DNA of 64,000 nt from Rhizobium sp. 11515TR (GCF_002277895.1 NZ_CP022998.1:3329501-3393500), one strand, 5' to 3'. Numbered from the stretch's first letter, positions 33,603-42,436 are shown. Made by a program: numbers and translations. Notes: a model not told the origin generated them from the letters alone.

Positions 33603-34853
33603 CTATCGTCCCGTCACTTGCACTTCTTGCGTGAAAGACCAACTCGGCTTGCCCCATTCCGAAGGCAACGGCGGGAACGGCGCCGCCCGGCGGATACCGC
33701 TGGTAACTGCTTCGTCCAACTCCGGGAAGCCCGAGCTCCGCGCGATTGACAGGGAGGTCAGATCACCGCTCGAACCAATGGTGAGGCGGACACGCACAGT
33801 AATGCCAGGCTCGTACTTGGATGAGAGGCGCACAGCTCGCCGGATGCGCGATTGCACCTTGCCAGGATAATTGGCGACAGCTGCACTACCCGCACCGGTC
33901 CGACGAGCATTTGCCTGTGAATTGGTATCGGACTGCGCCGTTTCGGTGCCGTCGACAGAGCCCTTCTTCGAATTCTCGGCGCTCTCGCCTTGCGATCCCG
34001 ATTTCACCTTCCCGACTTTTGCGACCGGCTTCTTCACTTCCTTCGGCCGTTCAACTGGCTTCGGCTTCTCCACCGGCGTCACAACCTCAGGCGGAGGCTC
34101 TATCGGCTGAGCTTCGGCAACCTGACTATCAACAGGTTGCACCGGTTCGGCGGGCTGGATGACCGTCGTCTCGGCCGGCGCCTGCGTCGCCAAAATCTGC
34201 GGCTGCCCAGGCGCGGCTGCGGTGGGCTGGGTCTGCTCCACGGGCTCGACGGGCTCGGCCGTTTGAACCTGCTGCGTCTCTACTGTCTCCGGCTGAACGA
34301 CATCCGGTTGCGGCGGTTGCGCCTGTTCGGGCGTAACTTCGGTCGGTTGCACCGGCTGCGGCTGCACGGCTTCGGCGGTCACCTGTTCTGGCTCAGTCTG
34401 CGGGGTTTCCTCACCCGCAGCCATCTGATCGGCATCGGAATTGCCGATCATGATGACACTGACGGTATCGCCCGCCTCTTCCTGCGCTTCTTCCGGCGTG
34501 GCGACGAAGGTAAACAGCAGCGCAATAACGATAACGGCATGGAACAGGCAGGATCCCACGCCGGAGAAAAGCAGCGACGTCTTGCGCTCGGCAACCGTTT
34601 CTCGCGCCCTCTCAGGCAGCGCGTCCATCGGCAGGTGCTCCGCCGCCTCAACCGGCGAAGCCTCCGCCGGATGATCCGGATAGGAGCTGATCTGAGTGAA
34701 ACGACTGTAATGCGCCACAACCTCGGCCGCCGGTGGTCGGGGCACGCCCTCGAGGCCGGTCAGTTCGTGGCCCGGCAGCACGCTCGGATAGTTGTCATTC
34801 AAGCCGCCGTTGGCACGGCGTTCCATGGAAACTTTCGCCGAGCGCATTGCCAT
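33603..34853 (-). CDS. tonB: Energy transducer TonB
   Basis: A 416-residue TonB of the long rhizobial kind. A cytoplasmic N-terminus of about 90 residues precedes one membrane anchor (about 92-116, GVGSCLFHAVIVIALLFTFV). A very long Pro/Gln/Glu-rich spacer of PVQP- and VEP-like repeats follows (about 140-290), and then the C-terminal TonB domain (about 325-416). It would energise the outer-membrane haem receptor. It begins 3 bases after a secreted-protein gene and is divergent from hmuP. Confidence 0.88.
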   Translation of the reverse strand: MAMRSAKVSMERRANGGLNDNYPSVLPGHELTGLEGVPRPPAAEVVAHYSRFTQISSYPDHPAEASPVEAAEHLPMDALPERARETVAERKTSLLFSGVGSCLFHAVIVIALLFTFVATPEEAQEEAGDTVSVIMIGNSDADQMAAGEETPQTEPEQVTAEAVQPQPVQPTEVTPEQAQPPQPDVVQPETVETQQVQTAEPVEPVEQTQPTAAAPGQPQILATQAPAETTVIQPAEPVQPVDSQVAEAQPIEPPPEVVTPVEKPKPVERPKEVKKPVAKVGKVKSGSQGESAENSKKGSVDGTETAQSDTNSQANARRTGAGSAAVANYPGKVQSRIRRAVRLSSKYEPGITVRVRLTIGSSGDLTSLSIARSSGFPELDEAVTSGIRRAAPFPPLPSEWGKPSWSFTQEVQVTGR

Positions 34854-34856
34854 GGT

Positions 34857-35309
34857 TCAGCCTTCGAAAGGAACAGATGTCTGCGAGCGCGTAGCTAGAG
34901 CGGCCTTGCACTCACCCGCCGCCGGACCATCGCAGACCGGCGTGTCATTGATGATGATGCGGGAGACCGTTTCGCACTTGACGCCCGGCATGTCGAATTG
35001 CCGCACTCGCTTCTTGCCGAGCGGTAGGTCGCGGAAATCAAGCACCGTAACCCGGTCGACGGCATTCTTGTCGTTGAAGAAGGCAAGCTCGAAAGAGATC
35101 TTGGTGATCGGCGTCGCCATATCGTTTTCGGCAACGAATGTCATCATGCATCCCTTCGGCGAGGGAGCCAATGCATTGAGCTCGACGGTGAGCTTGTGCG
35201 CAGTCGATGTGGGTGCCGCGGAACTTGCATCCTGAGCGAAAGCAGAAACAGAAGATGCCGCGGCAAACAGCCCCGAGGCAACGAGCGCCAAGATCGTTTT
35301 CGTCAGCAT
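34857..35309 (-). CDS. Secreted protein of unknown function upstream of tonB
   Basis: A 150-residue protein with a Sec signal peptide (MLTKTILALVASGLFAAASS, cleavage near AFAQD). The mature part is beta-rich with four cysteines (GCMM, VKCETV, PVCDG, GECKA) that may form disulfides in the periplasm. ATG 35309 is preferred because AGGAG is eight bases upstream; the ATG at 35315 is too close to it. It shares a transcript with tonB, so a role in haem or iron uptake is plausible. Confidence 0.72.
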   Translation of the reverse strand: MLTKTILALVASGLFAAASSVSAFAQDASSAAPTSTAHKLTVELNALAPSPKGCMMTFVAENDMATPITKISFELAFFNDKNAVDRVTVLDFRDLPLGKKRVRQFDMPGVKCETVSRIIINDTPVCDGPAAGECKAALATRSQTSVPFEG

Positions 35310-35425
35310 CGGCATGTCTCCTGTATGTGTTTGACGCCGCTCGCCCGACCAGCGCGGCCTTGGCGTGTATCATCGAAATTTTAAACTTGACTCTACAAGT
35401 ATCCTATTGTGTGTTTATGAAACCA

Positions 35426-35440
35426 TGAGTAAGAGAGTCA
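35426..35440. promoter_or_regulatory. Possible iron box upstream of hmuP
   Basis: TGA-GTAAGAGAG-TCA fits TGA-N9-TCA and ends 34 bases before hmuP, in the divergent promoter region shared with the tonB operon. The centre is not AT-rich, so it is weaker than the box at 33497. Confidence 0.3.
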
Positions 35441-35474
35441 AGATAAATTTGGCCGCACGACGGTTCGGCCCCCG

Positions 35475-35675
35475 ATGAATTTTCAGGCAAAATTAAACAG
35501 GATGATTGCTGAGAAGACCCCTACGCCGCCGGTGCAATGCATGGCCGCACCGCAGATACGAATTGTCGAGAGCACGGATATTTTCCGGGGCCAGACCGAA
35601 ATCATGATCAAGCACGAGGGCGTCATCTACCGCATGAAGATTACGCGCCAAGGCAAACTCATACTCAACAAATAG
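35475..35675 (+). CDS. hmuP: Haemin uptake protein HemP/HmuP
   Basis: A 66-residue protein ending with the HemP signature (a VIYRMKITRQGKLILNK-type C-terminus) after a short variable N-terminus. In bradyrhizobia HmuP co-activates transcription of the haem receptor gene. It is the first gene of the hmuPSTUV cluster, 9 bases before hmuS, and is divergent from the tonB operon. Confidence 0.88.
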   Translation: MNFQAKLNRMIAEKTPTPPVQCMAAPQIRIVESTDIFRGQTEIMIKHEGVIYRMKITRQGKLILNK

Positions 35676-35684
35676 GCATGACAG

Positions 35685-36740
35685 ATGAATAAGACGACTC
35701 GCCCGACTCCTGCCGAAATTCGCGCTTTCCGCGCCGAGAACCCGAAGATGCGCGAGCGCGACATCGCTGCCCGCCTCGATATTTCCGAAGCGGCGCTCGT
35801 CGCGGCCGAAGTCGGCATTTCGGCCATCCGCATCGATGCCAGCGTCGATCGCTTCCTGGAGCGGATCGCCTCGCTCGGCGAAATCATGGCGCTGTCGCGC
35901 AACGAAAGCGCCGTGCATGAGAAAATCGGCGTCTATGAGAACATGAAATTCGGCGCGCAGGCGGCGATCGTGCTTGGCGAGAATATCGACCTGCGCATCT
36001 TTCCCAAACGCTGGGTCCATGGCTTTGCCGTCACCAAGACCGATGGCGATCAGAAGAGGCTCAGCCTGCAATTCTTCGACAAGGCCGGCGATGCCGTCCA
36101 CAAGGTGCATCTGCGCCCCGATTCGAATGTCGAAGCCTATCACGCCATGGTCGCAGAGCTGCGCATCGAAGACCAGTCGCAGGAATTCGTCGAAGATCGT
36201 TCCGGTTACGACAACGGCGCGACGGATGGCGATGTCAGCCGCGACGAGCTGCGCGACCACTGGAGTCGCATGACCGATACGCACGAATTCTTCGGTATGC
36301 TGAAGAAACTGAAGATCGGCCGCCAGGACGCGATCCGCACCGTCGGCGACGATTATGCGTGGAAGCTGGATACCGGCGCCGTCGCAGAGATGATGCACGC
36401 CTGCGTGCGCGAGGGCCTGCCGATCATGTGCTTCGTCGCCAATGAAGGAACGGTGCAGATCCACTCCGGCCCGATCTACAACGTGCAGACCATGGGTCCC
36501 TGGATCAATGTCATGGACCCGACCTTCCATCTGCACCTGCGGCTGGATCACATTGCCGAGGCATGGGTGGTGCGCAAGCCGACCAAGGACGGCCACGTCA
36601 CCTCGCTCGAGGCCTACAACGCCCAGGGCGAGATGATTATCCAGTTCTTCGGCAAGCGGAAAGAAGGCTTCGATGAGCGCCCAGATTGGCGCACCATCCT
36701 GGAGAGCCTGACGAGATCAGGCACCAGCGTTGCCGCGTGA
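35685..36740 (+). CDS. hmuS: Haemin-degrading factor / haem chaperone HmuS
   Basis: A 351-residue cytoplasmic protein made of two similar HmuS/ChuX repeats. For example, RIFPKRWVHGFAVTKTDGDQKRLSLQFFDKAGDAVHKVH in the first half matches LHLRLDHIAEAWVVRKPTKDGHVTSLEAYNAQGEMIIQFF in the second. It accepts haem from the HmuTUV importer and hands it on or degrades it. It is followed by hmuT in the same operon. Confidence 0.92.
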   Translation: MNKTTRPTPAEIRAFRAENPKMRERDIAARLDISEAALVAAEVGISAIRIDASVDRFLERIASLGEIMALSRNESAVHEKIGVYENMKFGAQAAIVLGENIDLRIFPKRWVHGFAVTKTDGDQKRLSLQFFDKAGDAVHKVHLRPDSNVEAYHAMVAELRIEDQSQEFVEDRSGYDNGATDGDVSRDELRDHWSRMTDTHEFFGMLKKLKIGRQDAIRTVGDDYAWKLDTGAVAEMMHACVREGLPIMCFVANEGTVQIHSGPIYNVQTMGPWINVMDPTFHLHLRLDHIAEAWVVRKPTKDGHVTSLEAYNAQGEMIIQFFGKRKEGFDERPDWRTILESLTRSGTSVAA

Positions 36741-36750
36741 GAGATGGTCC

Positions 36751-37686
36751 ATGACGATGTTTAAGAACTTGAAGCGCATCAGGCCGTGCGAGGTCGCACT
36801 CACCATGGTGGTGATGATTCTGCCGCTTGTGCCTGCCAATCCGATCGCCGGGCTCGGCGGCTTCGTGCGTCACGCGCACGCCGCCGAAACGGCCAAGGCG
36901 CCGGATACCTCGCGCCTCGTCTCCATCGGCGGCGATGTGACAGAGATCGTCTATGCGCTCGGTGAAGAAAAGCGGCTCATCGCCCGCGATTCCACCAGCC
37001 TTTATCCGAAGGAAGCGACTAAGCTTCCCGATGTCGGCTATATGCGCGCGCTATCGCCGGAAGGCATCCTGGCCGTCAATCCGACCGCCATCATCGCGGT
37101 GGAAGGCTCCGGCCCGCCGGAAGCGCTGGCCGTGTTGCGCAATGCCAGCCTGCCTTTCGAGACCGTACCACAGACCTACGATCGCGACGGCATTCTGAAG
37201 AAGATCGAAGTCGTCGGCGCGCTGCTCGGCGTGCCGGATAAGGCCAAGGTCCTGGAAGGCAAGGTCGCCGCCGATGTCGACGCGGCCATCAATGATTCCG
37301 CCAAGCGTCCGGAGGCCGAGCGCAAGCGCGTCCTTTTCGTGCTCAGCAACCAGAACGGCAAGATCATGGCCTCAGGCACCGATACGGCCGCCGACGGCAT
37401 TATCAAGCTCACGGGCGCCACCAACGCGATCAGCGGCTTCTCCGGCTACAAATCGGTGACGGATGAAGCGATCATCGAAGCCAAGCCGGACGTGATCCTG
37501 ATCATGGATCGCGAAGGGCCGCTGTCGATGTCGAACGAGGACCTCCTGAAGCAGCCAGCCATTTCACTGACGCCCGCCGCGAGCCACAAGGCGGTCGTGC
37601 GCATGGACGGCCTGCACCTGCTCGGCTTCGGACCACGGACGGCCAGCGCCATTCGCGAGCTGAACGCGGCGATCTACGGGGGCTGA
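36751..37686 (+). CDS. hmuT: Haemin ABC transporter substrate-binding protein HmuT
   Basis: A 311-residue periplasmic haem-binding protein. A hydrophobic signal segment lies at about residues 17-45 (VALTMVVMILPLVPAN) with cleavage likely near HAHAAET. The mature protein has the helical-backbone fold (VSIGGDVTEIVYALGEEKRLIARD, later DVGYMRALSPEGI). ATG 36751 is chosen; it lies 10 bases after the hmuS stop. It delivers haem to HmuU/HmuV. Confidence 0.9.
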   Translation: MTMFKNLKRIRPCEVALTMVVMILPLVPANPIAGLGGFVRHAHAAETAKAPDTSRLVSIGGDVTEIVYALGEEKRLIARDSTSLYPKEATKLPDVGYMRALSPEGILAVNPTAIIAVEGSGPPEALAVLRNASLPFETVPQTYDRDGILKKIEVVGALLGVPDKAKVLEGKVAADVDAAINDSAKRPEAERKRVLFVLSNQNGKIMASGTDTAADGIIKLTGATNAISGFSGYKSVTDEAIIEAKPDVILIMDREGPLSMSNEDLLKQPAISLTPAASHKAVVRMDGLHLLGFGPRTASAIRELNAAIYGG

Positions 37687-37687
37687 C

Positions 37688-38797
37688 GTGGCATTCAACG
37701 ATGCCATGGCCGGGCTGAAGCAGATGTCGCAAACCACGGCACGCCGACGCGAGGGGGATCGCAGCACGCTTGCGATCTTCGTCATCGCCAGCCTCGTAGT
37801 GGTTTCGGCAGCGGCCTTTCTGTTTTCGATCACGACAGGGGCGTCGAATGCTTCGGTCATCGATGTCGTAACGGGCATACTGACCGGCAGCACGGAAAGC
37901 ACGCTTGGCATCCGCGACCGCATCGTCATTTTCGACATTCGTCTACCCCGCGCCGTCCTCGGCTTCCTGATCGGCGGCGGGCTGGCGGTTTCGGGTGCTG
38001 TCATGCAGGGCCTTTTCCGCAATCCGCTCGCCGATCCCGGCCTGATCGGCGTATCTGCGGGTTCCAGCCTCGGCGCCGTTGCCATGATCGTCCTCGGCGC
38101 AGGCGCGCTTGCCCCTCTCGCGCATCTCTTCGGGATCTTTTCCCTACCGATCGCCGCCTTCATCGGCGGTCTGACAACGACGATATTGCTTTATAAGGTT
38201 GCGACCCGATACGGGCAGACTTCGATCGCGACCATGCTGCTGGCCGGCATCGCGCTCGGTTCGCTTGCACTGGCGGCAACCGGAATCCTCATCTACATGG
38301 CCGACGACCGGCAGCTGCGCGACCTGACCTTCTGGAGCATGGGATCGCTGGCGGGCTCGACCTGGAGCAAGGTCGCAGGTGCCGGCCCGATCATCCTCCT
38401 TTCGCTTCTGCCCCTTCCCTTCATGGCGCGCGGGCTGAATGCGCTGACGCTCGGCGAGGCGGCCGCTTTCCACATGGGGATATCTGTGCAGCGGCTGAAG
38501 AATATCGCCATCGTCAGCGTAGCTGCGGCGGTCGGCGCCTCCGTCGCCGTCAGCGGCGGCATAGGCTTCATCGGTATCGTCGTACCGCATATCCTGCGCA
38601 TGGTCATCGGCCCCGACCACCGTTTCCTGCTGCCGGCCTCAGCGCTGCTGGGCGGCTCGCTGCTGGTCGTTGCCGATGTGGTTGCCCGAACCATCGTTTC
38701 TCCGGCTGAGTTGCCGATCGGCATTCTGACGGCCGGTGTTGGCGGTCCCTTCTTCCTGTGGATGCTGCTCAGGCAGCGCTCGCGCCTCAGCCTGTGA
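37688..38797 (+). CDS. hmuU: Haemin ABC transporter permease HmuU
   Basis: A 369-residue FecCD-family permease with about ten membrane helices. The hallmark segments are RLPRAVLGFLIGGGLAVSGAVMQGLFRNPLADPGLIGVSAGSSLGA and the later GGIGFIGIVVPHILRM. The start is GTG 37688, one base after the hmuT stop. It forms the haem channel with HmuV. Confidence 0.92.
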   Translation: MAFNDAMAGLKQMSQTTARRREGDRSTLAIFVIASLVVVSAAAFLFSITTGASNASVIDVVTGILTGSTESTLGIRDRIVIFDIRLPRAVLGFLIGGGLAVSGAVMQGLFRNPLADPGLIGVSAGSSLGAVAMIVLGAGALAPLAHLFGIFSLPIAAFIGGLTTTILLYKVATRYGQTSIATMLLAGIALGSLALAATGILIYMADDRQLRDLTFWSMGSLAGSTWSKVAGAGPIILLSLLPLPFMARGLNALTLGEAAAFHMGISVQRLKNIAIVSVAAAVGASVAVSGGIGFIGIVVPHILRMVIGPDHRFLLPASALLGGSLLVVADVVARTIVSPAELPIGILTAGVGGPFFLWMLLRQRSRLSL

Positions 38798-38804
38798 GTT
38801 CGCG

Positions 38805-39596
38805 ATGATCGATGTCTCCAATCTGAGCGTCCGGCTTGCCGGTAAACCGGTCGTGCAGGATATATCCTTCACAGCCGAGGCTGGCACGCTGACCGCCATT
38901 TGCGGGCCGAACGGCTCCGGCAAGACCACGACGATGAAAGCCATCTCAGGCGAGCTCGCCTATAGCGGCGGCATCCATATGAACGGCGTCGACGTCAAGG
39001 CCCTGGAGCCATGGCAGCTTGCTGAAATGCGTGGCGTCCTGCCGCAGGCAAGCGCGATATCCTTTCCCTTCACCGTCCGCGAGATCGTACGCATGGGCCT
39101 GACAAGCGGCCGCAACAGTCATCCGGAGCAGGCCAATCGTATCGCGACGGAGGCGCTTGCCGCCGTCGATCTCGGCGGATTCGAAGGCCGTTTCTATCAG
39201 GAGCTTTCAGGCGGCGAACAGCAGCGCGTGCAGCTCGCGCGCGTGCTCTGCCAGATTTCCGAGCCCGTCATCGACGGCAAGCCTTGCTGGCTGCTGCTCG
39301 ACGAACCTGTTTCCAGCCTCGACATCAGCCATCAGCTCACCATCATGACGCTTGCACGGCAATTCTGCCGGCGTGGCGGCGGCGTCATCGCCGTCATGCA
39401 CGATCTCAACCTGACCGCGCTTTTTGCCGACCGGATGATCCTGCTAAAGAACGGTCGGCTGCAGGCCACGGGATCGATCAAGGACGTGCTGACGGACCAG
39501 CACCTGCAGCATGTCTTCGGCTGCAACCTGAGCGTCAACCGCGTTCCCGCCGATGGCGCCCCCTTCGTTCTCGCCCATAGCGTACTGCTCGACTGA
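38805..39596 (+). CDS. hmuV: Haemin ABC transporter ATP-binding protein HmuV
   Basis: A 263-residue ATPase. Walker A is CGPNGSGKTT near residue 36, the signature LSGGEQQRVQLARVL near 140, and Walker B LLLDEPVSSLD. ATG 38805 is taken, 7 bases after hmuU. It completes the haem importer and is the last hmu gene; no TonB-dependent receptor gene follows. Confidence 0.92.
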   Translation: MIDVSNLSVRLAGKPVVQDISFTAEAGTLTAICGPNGSGKTTTMKAISGELAYSGGIHMNGVDVKALEPWQLAEMRGVLPQASAISFPFTVREIVRMGLTSGRNSHPEQANRIATEALAAVDLGGFEGRFYQELSGGEQQRVQLARVLCQISEPVIDGKPCWLLLDEPVSSLDISHQLTIMTLARQFCRRGGGVIAVMHDLNLTALFADRMILLKNGRLQATGSIKDVLTDQHLQHVFGCNLSVNRVPADGAPFVLAHSVLLD

Positions 39597-39616
39597 CGCC
39601 GCACCTCCGCACATCC

Positions 39617-39642
39617 GGAACTTTTTATTGCATCCGCGCGTT
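39617..39642 (+). promoter_or_regulatory. EcfG-type general stress promoter for the DUF883 operon
   Basis: GGAAC (39617-39621) and CGTT (39639-39642) are separated by 17 bases, a perfect match to the alphaproteobacterial EcfG consensus. It lies 117 bases before the DUF883 gene and close to the ecfG locus. Confidence 0.75.
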
Positions 39643-39758
39643 GAGATGACGCGGTCGGAATCGATGTTCCGAGCGTGGAATGTTCTGGTGTGTCGGAGAA
39701 TTCCCGAGCACCACGAAAACAGGTGCCCAAGGGCGCCCAAAGCGAAAGGGAGCTGAAC

Positions 39759-40109
39759 ATGGCCACATCCTTCCTCCATTCGACGCGCGGCAAGCGCAAT
39801 GGCGGCAGCCTGCACGATGTCGAAGCAACCATCGAAGAACAGATCGAGTCGCTGCGCGAAGAAGTTGCGGCCTTTGCCAAGCTGATCGGCGAGAATGGTG
39901 CAAAGCACGGCAAGAAATGGCGCGCAAGTGCCGAATCGGGACTTGATGATCTCACGGTCCGCGGCGAAGAATTGCTGCAGGATTTGCAGCGCGGCTATGC
40001 AAGGGGCTCGCGTGAAGTGCGCAGAACCGTGCGCCAGCATCCAGTCGCCACCATCGGCGCGGCTGCCGCCTTCGGCCTTGCCGTCGCTCTGCTTCTGTCT
40101 CGCCGCTAG
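39759..40109 (+). CDS. DUF883/ElaB-YqjD-like membrane-anchored protein
   Basis: A 116-residue protein with an amphipathic helical body (EATIEEQIESLREEVAAFAKLIG) and one C-terminal membrane helix (HPVATIGAAAAFGLAVALLL, then RR). In enterobacteria such proteins tether ribosomes to the membrane in stationary phase. ATG 39759 has GGGAGC upstream. An EcfG-type promoter upstream predicts stress induction; the next gene is cotranscribed. Confidence 0.8.
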   Translation: MATSFLHSTRGKRNGGSLHDVEATIEEQIESLREEVAAFAKLIGENGAKHGKKWRASAESGLDDLTVRGEELLQDLQRGYARGSREVRRTVRQHPVATIGAAAAFGLAVALLLSRR

Positions 40110-40118
40110 GGTGGCGGG

Positions 40119-40523
40119 ATGATCGCTCCGATCCTCGGCCTGCTTCTGTCAGGCACATTCAACCGCACCGTTGCGCGGACCAAGCGCAACGGTATTTTCA
40201 TTGCCATCGCCACCCTCCTGCTGCTGACGGCCTATGCCTTCGCTTTGGTCGCGGCTGCCATCTGGCTTGCGACGATCTATGGAGCTGCGGTTTCGGCGCT
40301 GCTGATAGCGGCAGGGGCGCTCTTGCTCGGCCTGATCGTGCTCGTCATCATGGCAATCATCGACAGGCAGGAACAGCGCAGAGCCCGCGAACGTCGGCTG
40401 GCAATGGAATCGATGGCAGCCGCTGCCCTCGGCCTCGTACGCAAGCAGCCGCTGATGACCGCCGCCGTTGCTGCTGCCCTCCTCTTCGGCAACCTGTTTT
40501 CATCGACCAACGAAGACGATTGA
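40119..40523 (+). CDS. Phage holin superfamily-like membrane protein
   Basis: A 134-residue protein with two adjacent membrane helices (about residues 24-75), a basic linker (DRQEQRRARERR) and a hydrophobic C-terminal helix. The pattern resembles the Phage_holin_3_6/YqjE family that often follows DUF883 genes. It begins 9 bases after the DUF883 gene and probably forms a stress-induced envelope pair with it. It is not evidence of a prophage. Confidence 0.72.
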   Translation: MIAPILGLLLSGTFNRTVARTKRNGIFIAIATLLLLTAYAFALVAAAIWLATIYGAAVSALLIAAGALLLGLIVLVIMAIIDRQEQRRARERRLAMESMAAAALGLVRKQPLMTAAVAAALLFGNLFSSTNEDD

Positions 40524-40590
40524 GCCGCTGAGAGTGCCGCACGAAAGCGGCCGCGACTGAAAAAGAGAAGTTGCACGGAGTGTAAAATGA

Positions 40591-40618
40591 AAAGCCCGAT
40601 CGGAGGACCGGGCTTTTT
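40591..40618. terminator. Bidirectional terminator between the holin-like gene and ecfG
   Basis: AAAAGCCCG (40591-40599) pairs with CGGGCTTTT (40610-40618), with A- and T-rich ends usable in both directions. The flanking genes converge here. Confidence 0.8.
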
Positions 40619-40619
40619 G

Positions 40620-41171
40620 TCAGAAGGCGAATGCCTTGGAGGTCAGCGGCGCCGAAGTGGCATCCGGGCCGAAATCGGCCTCACCGGAAATATCCAACAA
40701 TTCCTGCAGCCGTTGGCGCGCGCGGTTGACGCGGCTCTTGATGGTGCCGACTGCGCAGCCGCAAATCTCGGCCGCCTCCTCATAGGAAAATCCGGATGCG
40801 CCCACCAGGATGATGGCTTCACGCTGATCGGGCGGCAGCTGATCCAATGCCTTGCGGAAGTCCTGCAGGTCGACGGCGCCATATTGCGAGGGATGTGTCG
40901 CCATCGATTCGGTGAATACGCCGTCGCTGTCCTGCACTTCACGGCCACTCTTGCGCATCTGGCTGTAGAGTTCGTTACGCAGGATGGTGAAGAGCCAGGC
41001 CTTCATATTGGTGCCCATCTCGAAGTGATCCTGCTTCGCCCAGGCTTTCATGATCGTGTCCTGAACGAGATCGTCGGCTCGATCGTGGCGGCCCGTCAGA
41101 GAAATGGCAAAGGCTCGGAGGCTAGGCAGGGCGGCGAGAAGTTCGCGCTTGAAGCTCGTTTGCGTTTCCAT
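40620..41171 (-). CDS. ecfG: ECF sigma factor EcfG (general stress response)
   Basis: A 183-residue sigma factor with region 2 (GRHDRADDLVQDTIMKAW) and region 4 (LPPDQREAIILVGASGFSYEEAAEICGCAVGTIKSRVNRARQRL). It is of the EcfG/RpoE2 class, confirmed by the neighbouring nepR and phyR genes. It directs transcription from GGAAC-N16/17-CGTT promoters. It starts 11 bases after nepR and is held inactive by NepR until PhyR is phosphorylated. Confidence 0.93.
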   Translation of the reverse strand: METQTSFKRELLAALPSLRAFAISLTGRHDRADDLVQDTIMKAWAKQDHFEMGTNMKAWLFTILRNELYSQMRKSGREVQDSDGVFTESMATHPSQYGAVDLQDFRKALDQLPPDQREAIILVGASGFSYEEAAEICGCAVGTIKSRVNRARQRLQELLDISGEADFGPDATSAPLTSKAFAF

Positions 41172-41182
41172 GGCGCCACCTC

Positions 41183-41389
41183 CTATTCGGAGACCTTTGC
41201 GGAAGCCAAGCGTTCGGCTTGATCGAGCTTCTCCAAAAGATCCAGGAAGCGATCAGGAATGGCTTCGTCCTGCATGGCGGCATAGAACGAACGGAGCCGG
41301 TTGCCGATCTGATTGTTGGGGTCGAGGATATCCATCGCACGCAGGTCCGATGCCTTCTTGTCTGCGTCCTCGTGATTCTGGATGGTCAT
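41183..41389 (-). CDS. nepR: Anti-sigma factor NepR
   Basis: A 68-residue protein with the NepR core LDPNNQIGNRLRSFYAAMQDEAIPDRFLDLL and short disordered ends. ATG 41389 gives a typical NepR length; the frame stays open to 41464 without a better start. It binds EcfG and is removed by the sigma-like domain of PhyR. It is cotranscribed with ecfG. Confidence 0.9.
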   Translation of the reverse strand: MTIQNHEDADKKASDLRAMDILDPNNQIGNRLRSFYAAMQDEAIPDRFLDLLEKLDQAERLASAKVSE

Positions 41390-41521
41390 TTGGCCTGCTC
41401 GCTTCTCAATTGTCTCGCGTTCATGGATAAGGCGCGCCCCGTTTGGGAGAGCGGTTGACCTCATTCAAAACAGTTGCCTAACGAATCGTAAAGGTTGAGG
41501 TCGACCGATTGTAAGCATTGT

Positions 41522-41546
41522 AATGCGACTGCCTAAAAAAAGTTCC
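41522..41546 (-). promoter_or_regulatory. Possible EcfG promoter for nepR-ecfG
   Basis: On the minus strand GGAAC (41546-41542) is followed after 16 bases by CATT, one base from the CGTT consensus. Its -35 element mirrors that of the phyR promoter, giving divergent stress promoters. The -10 mismatch makes this tentative. Confidence 0.35.
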
Positions 41547-41554
41547 GGCAAAGA

Positions 41555-41579
41555 GGAACTTTTTTACTCAACTGACGTT
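41555..41579 (+). promoter_or_regulatory. EcfG-type promoter for phyR
   Basis: GGAAC (41555-41559), a 16-base spacer and CGTT (41576-41579) match the EcfG consensus exactly, 63 bases before the phyR start. It implies positive feedback in the general stress response. Confidence 0.78.
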
Positions 41580-41641
41580 TGTTAGTCATTGCGGCCTCTG
41601 GGCTGTATTTAATTAGAATTTGATAAAGGCGGGAGCCATTG

Positions 41642-42436
41642 ATGACACTTTCCACACGCATTGCGCCGCATCTTCCGTATTTGCGGCGTTATTCACGTGC
41701 TTTGACCGGAACGCAGACGTCGGGGGACGCCTATGTTGCTGCGGTTTTGGAAGCCATCATCGCCGACATATCCATCTTTCCGGACACGGACAGCGACCGT
41801 GTCGCCCTCTATAAACTGTTCACGAAGCTGTTCGGTTCCGTGACACTTCAGATTCCTGAACCAGCCTCTCCTTTCGCCTGGGAACAGCGCGCATCCGTAA
41901 ACCTTTCCAAGGTCTCGCCGCTTGCGCGCCAGGCTTTCCTGCTCGCATCTGTCGAAAGTTTCCGCCTCGGCGAGATCGCCGATATCCTCGATGTCTCCGA
42001 AAGCGATGCCATGCACCTGCTCGATACCGCCTCCCACGAAATCTCGCGCCAGGTGGCAACGGATATCATGATCATCGAGGATGAGCCGCTGATCGCAATG
42101 GACATCGAGCAGATGGTGGAGAGCCTCGGGCACCGCGTCACCGGCATTGCCCGCACCCACGCCGAAGCCGTCGCGCTCTATAATGCGACGAAGCCGAGCA
42201 TGGTGCTTGCCGACATCCAGCTCGCCGACGGCAGCTCAGGCATCGACGCCGTCAACGACATCCTCAAGACCGCCAGCATCCCCGTCATCTTCATCACCGC
42301 CTTCCCCGAGCGGCTGCTGACCGGTGAGCGGCCGGAGCCGACCTTCCTCGTAACCAAGCCTTTCAATCCAGACATGGTTAAGGCTCTCATCAGCCAGGCA
42401 CTCTTCTTTAACGAAACCACAAAGGTGGCCGCCTGA
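41642..42436 (+). CDS. phyR: General stress response regulator PhyR
   Basis: A 264-residue protein with an N-terminal EcfG-like domain (residues 1 to about 135) that mimics a sigma factor, and a C-terminal receiver domain (about 141-260). The phosphoacceptor is Asp191 (VLADIQLADG), with acidic Glu146/Asp147 (IIEDEPL) and the TKPF lysine also present. Phosphorylated PhyR captures NepR and frees EcfG. It is divergent from nepR-ecfG. Confidence 0.94.
   Translation: MTLSTRIAPHLPYLRRYSRALTGTQTSGDAYVAAVLEAIIADISIFPDTDSDRVALYKLFTKLFGSVTLQIPEPASPFAWEQRASVNLSKVSPLARQAFLLASVESFRLGEIADILDVSESDAMHLLDTASHEISRQVATDIMIIEDEPLIAMDIEQMVESLGHRVTGIARTHAEAVALYNATKPSMVLADIQLADGSSGIDAVNDILKTASIPVIFITAFPERLLTGERPEPTFLVTKPFNPDMVKALISQALFFNETTKVAA

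Noticed and set aside
40119..40523. Prophage holin
   Set aside because: There are no other phage genes nearby, and the gene forms an EcfG-controlled pair with a DUF883 gene, a normal chromosomal arrangement.
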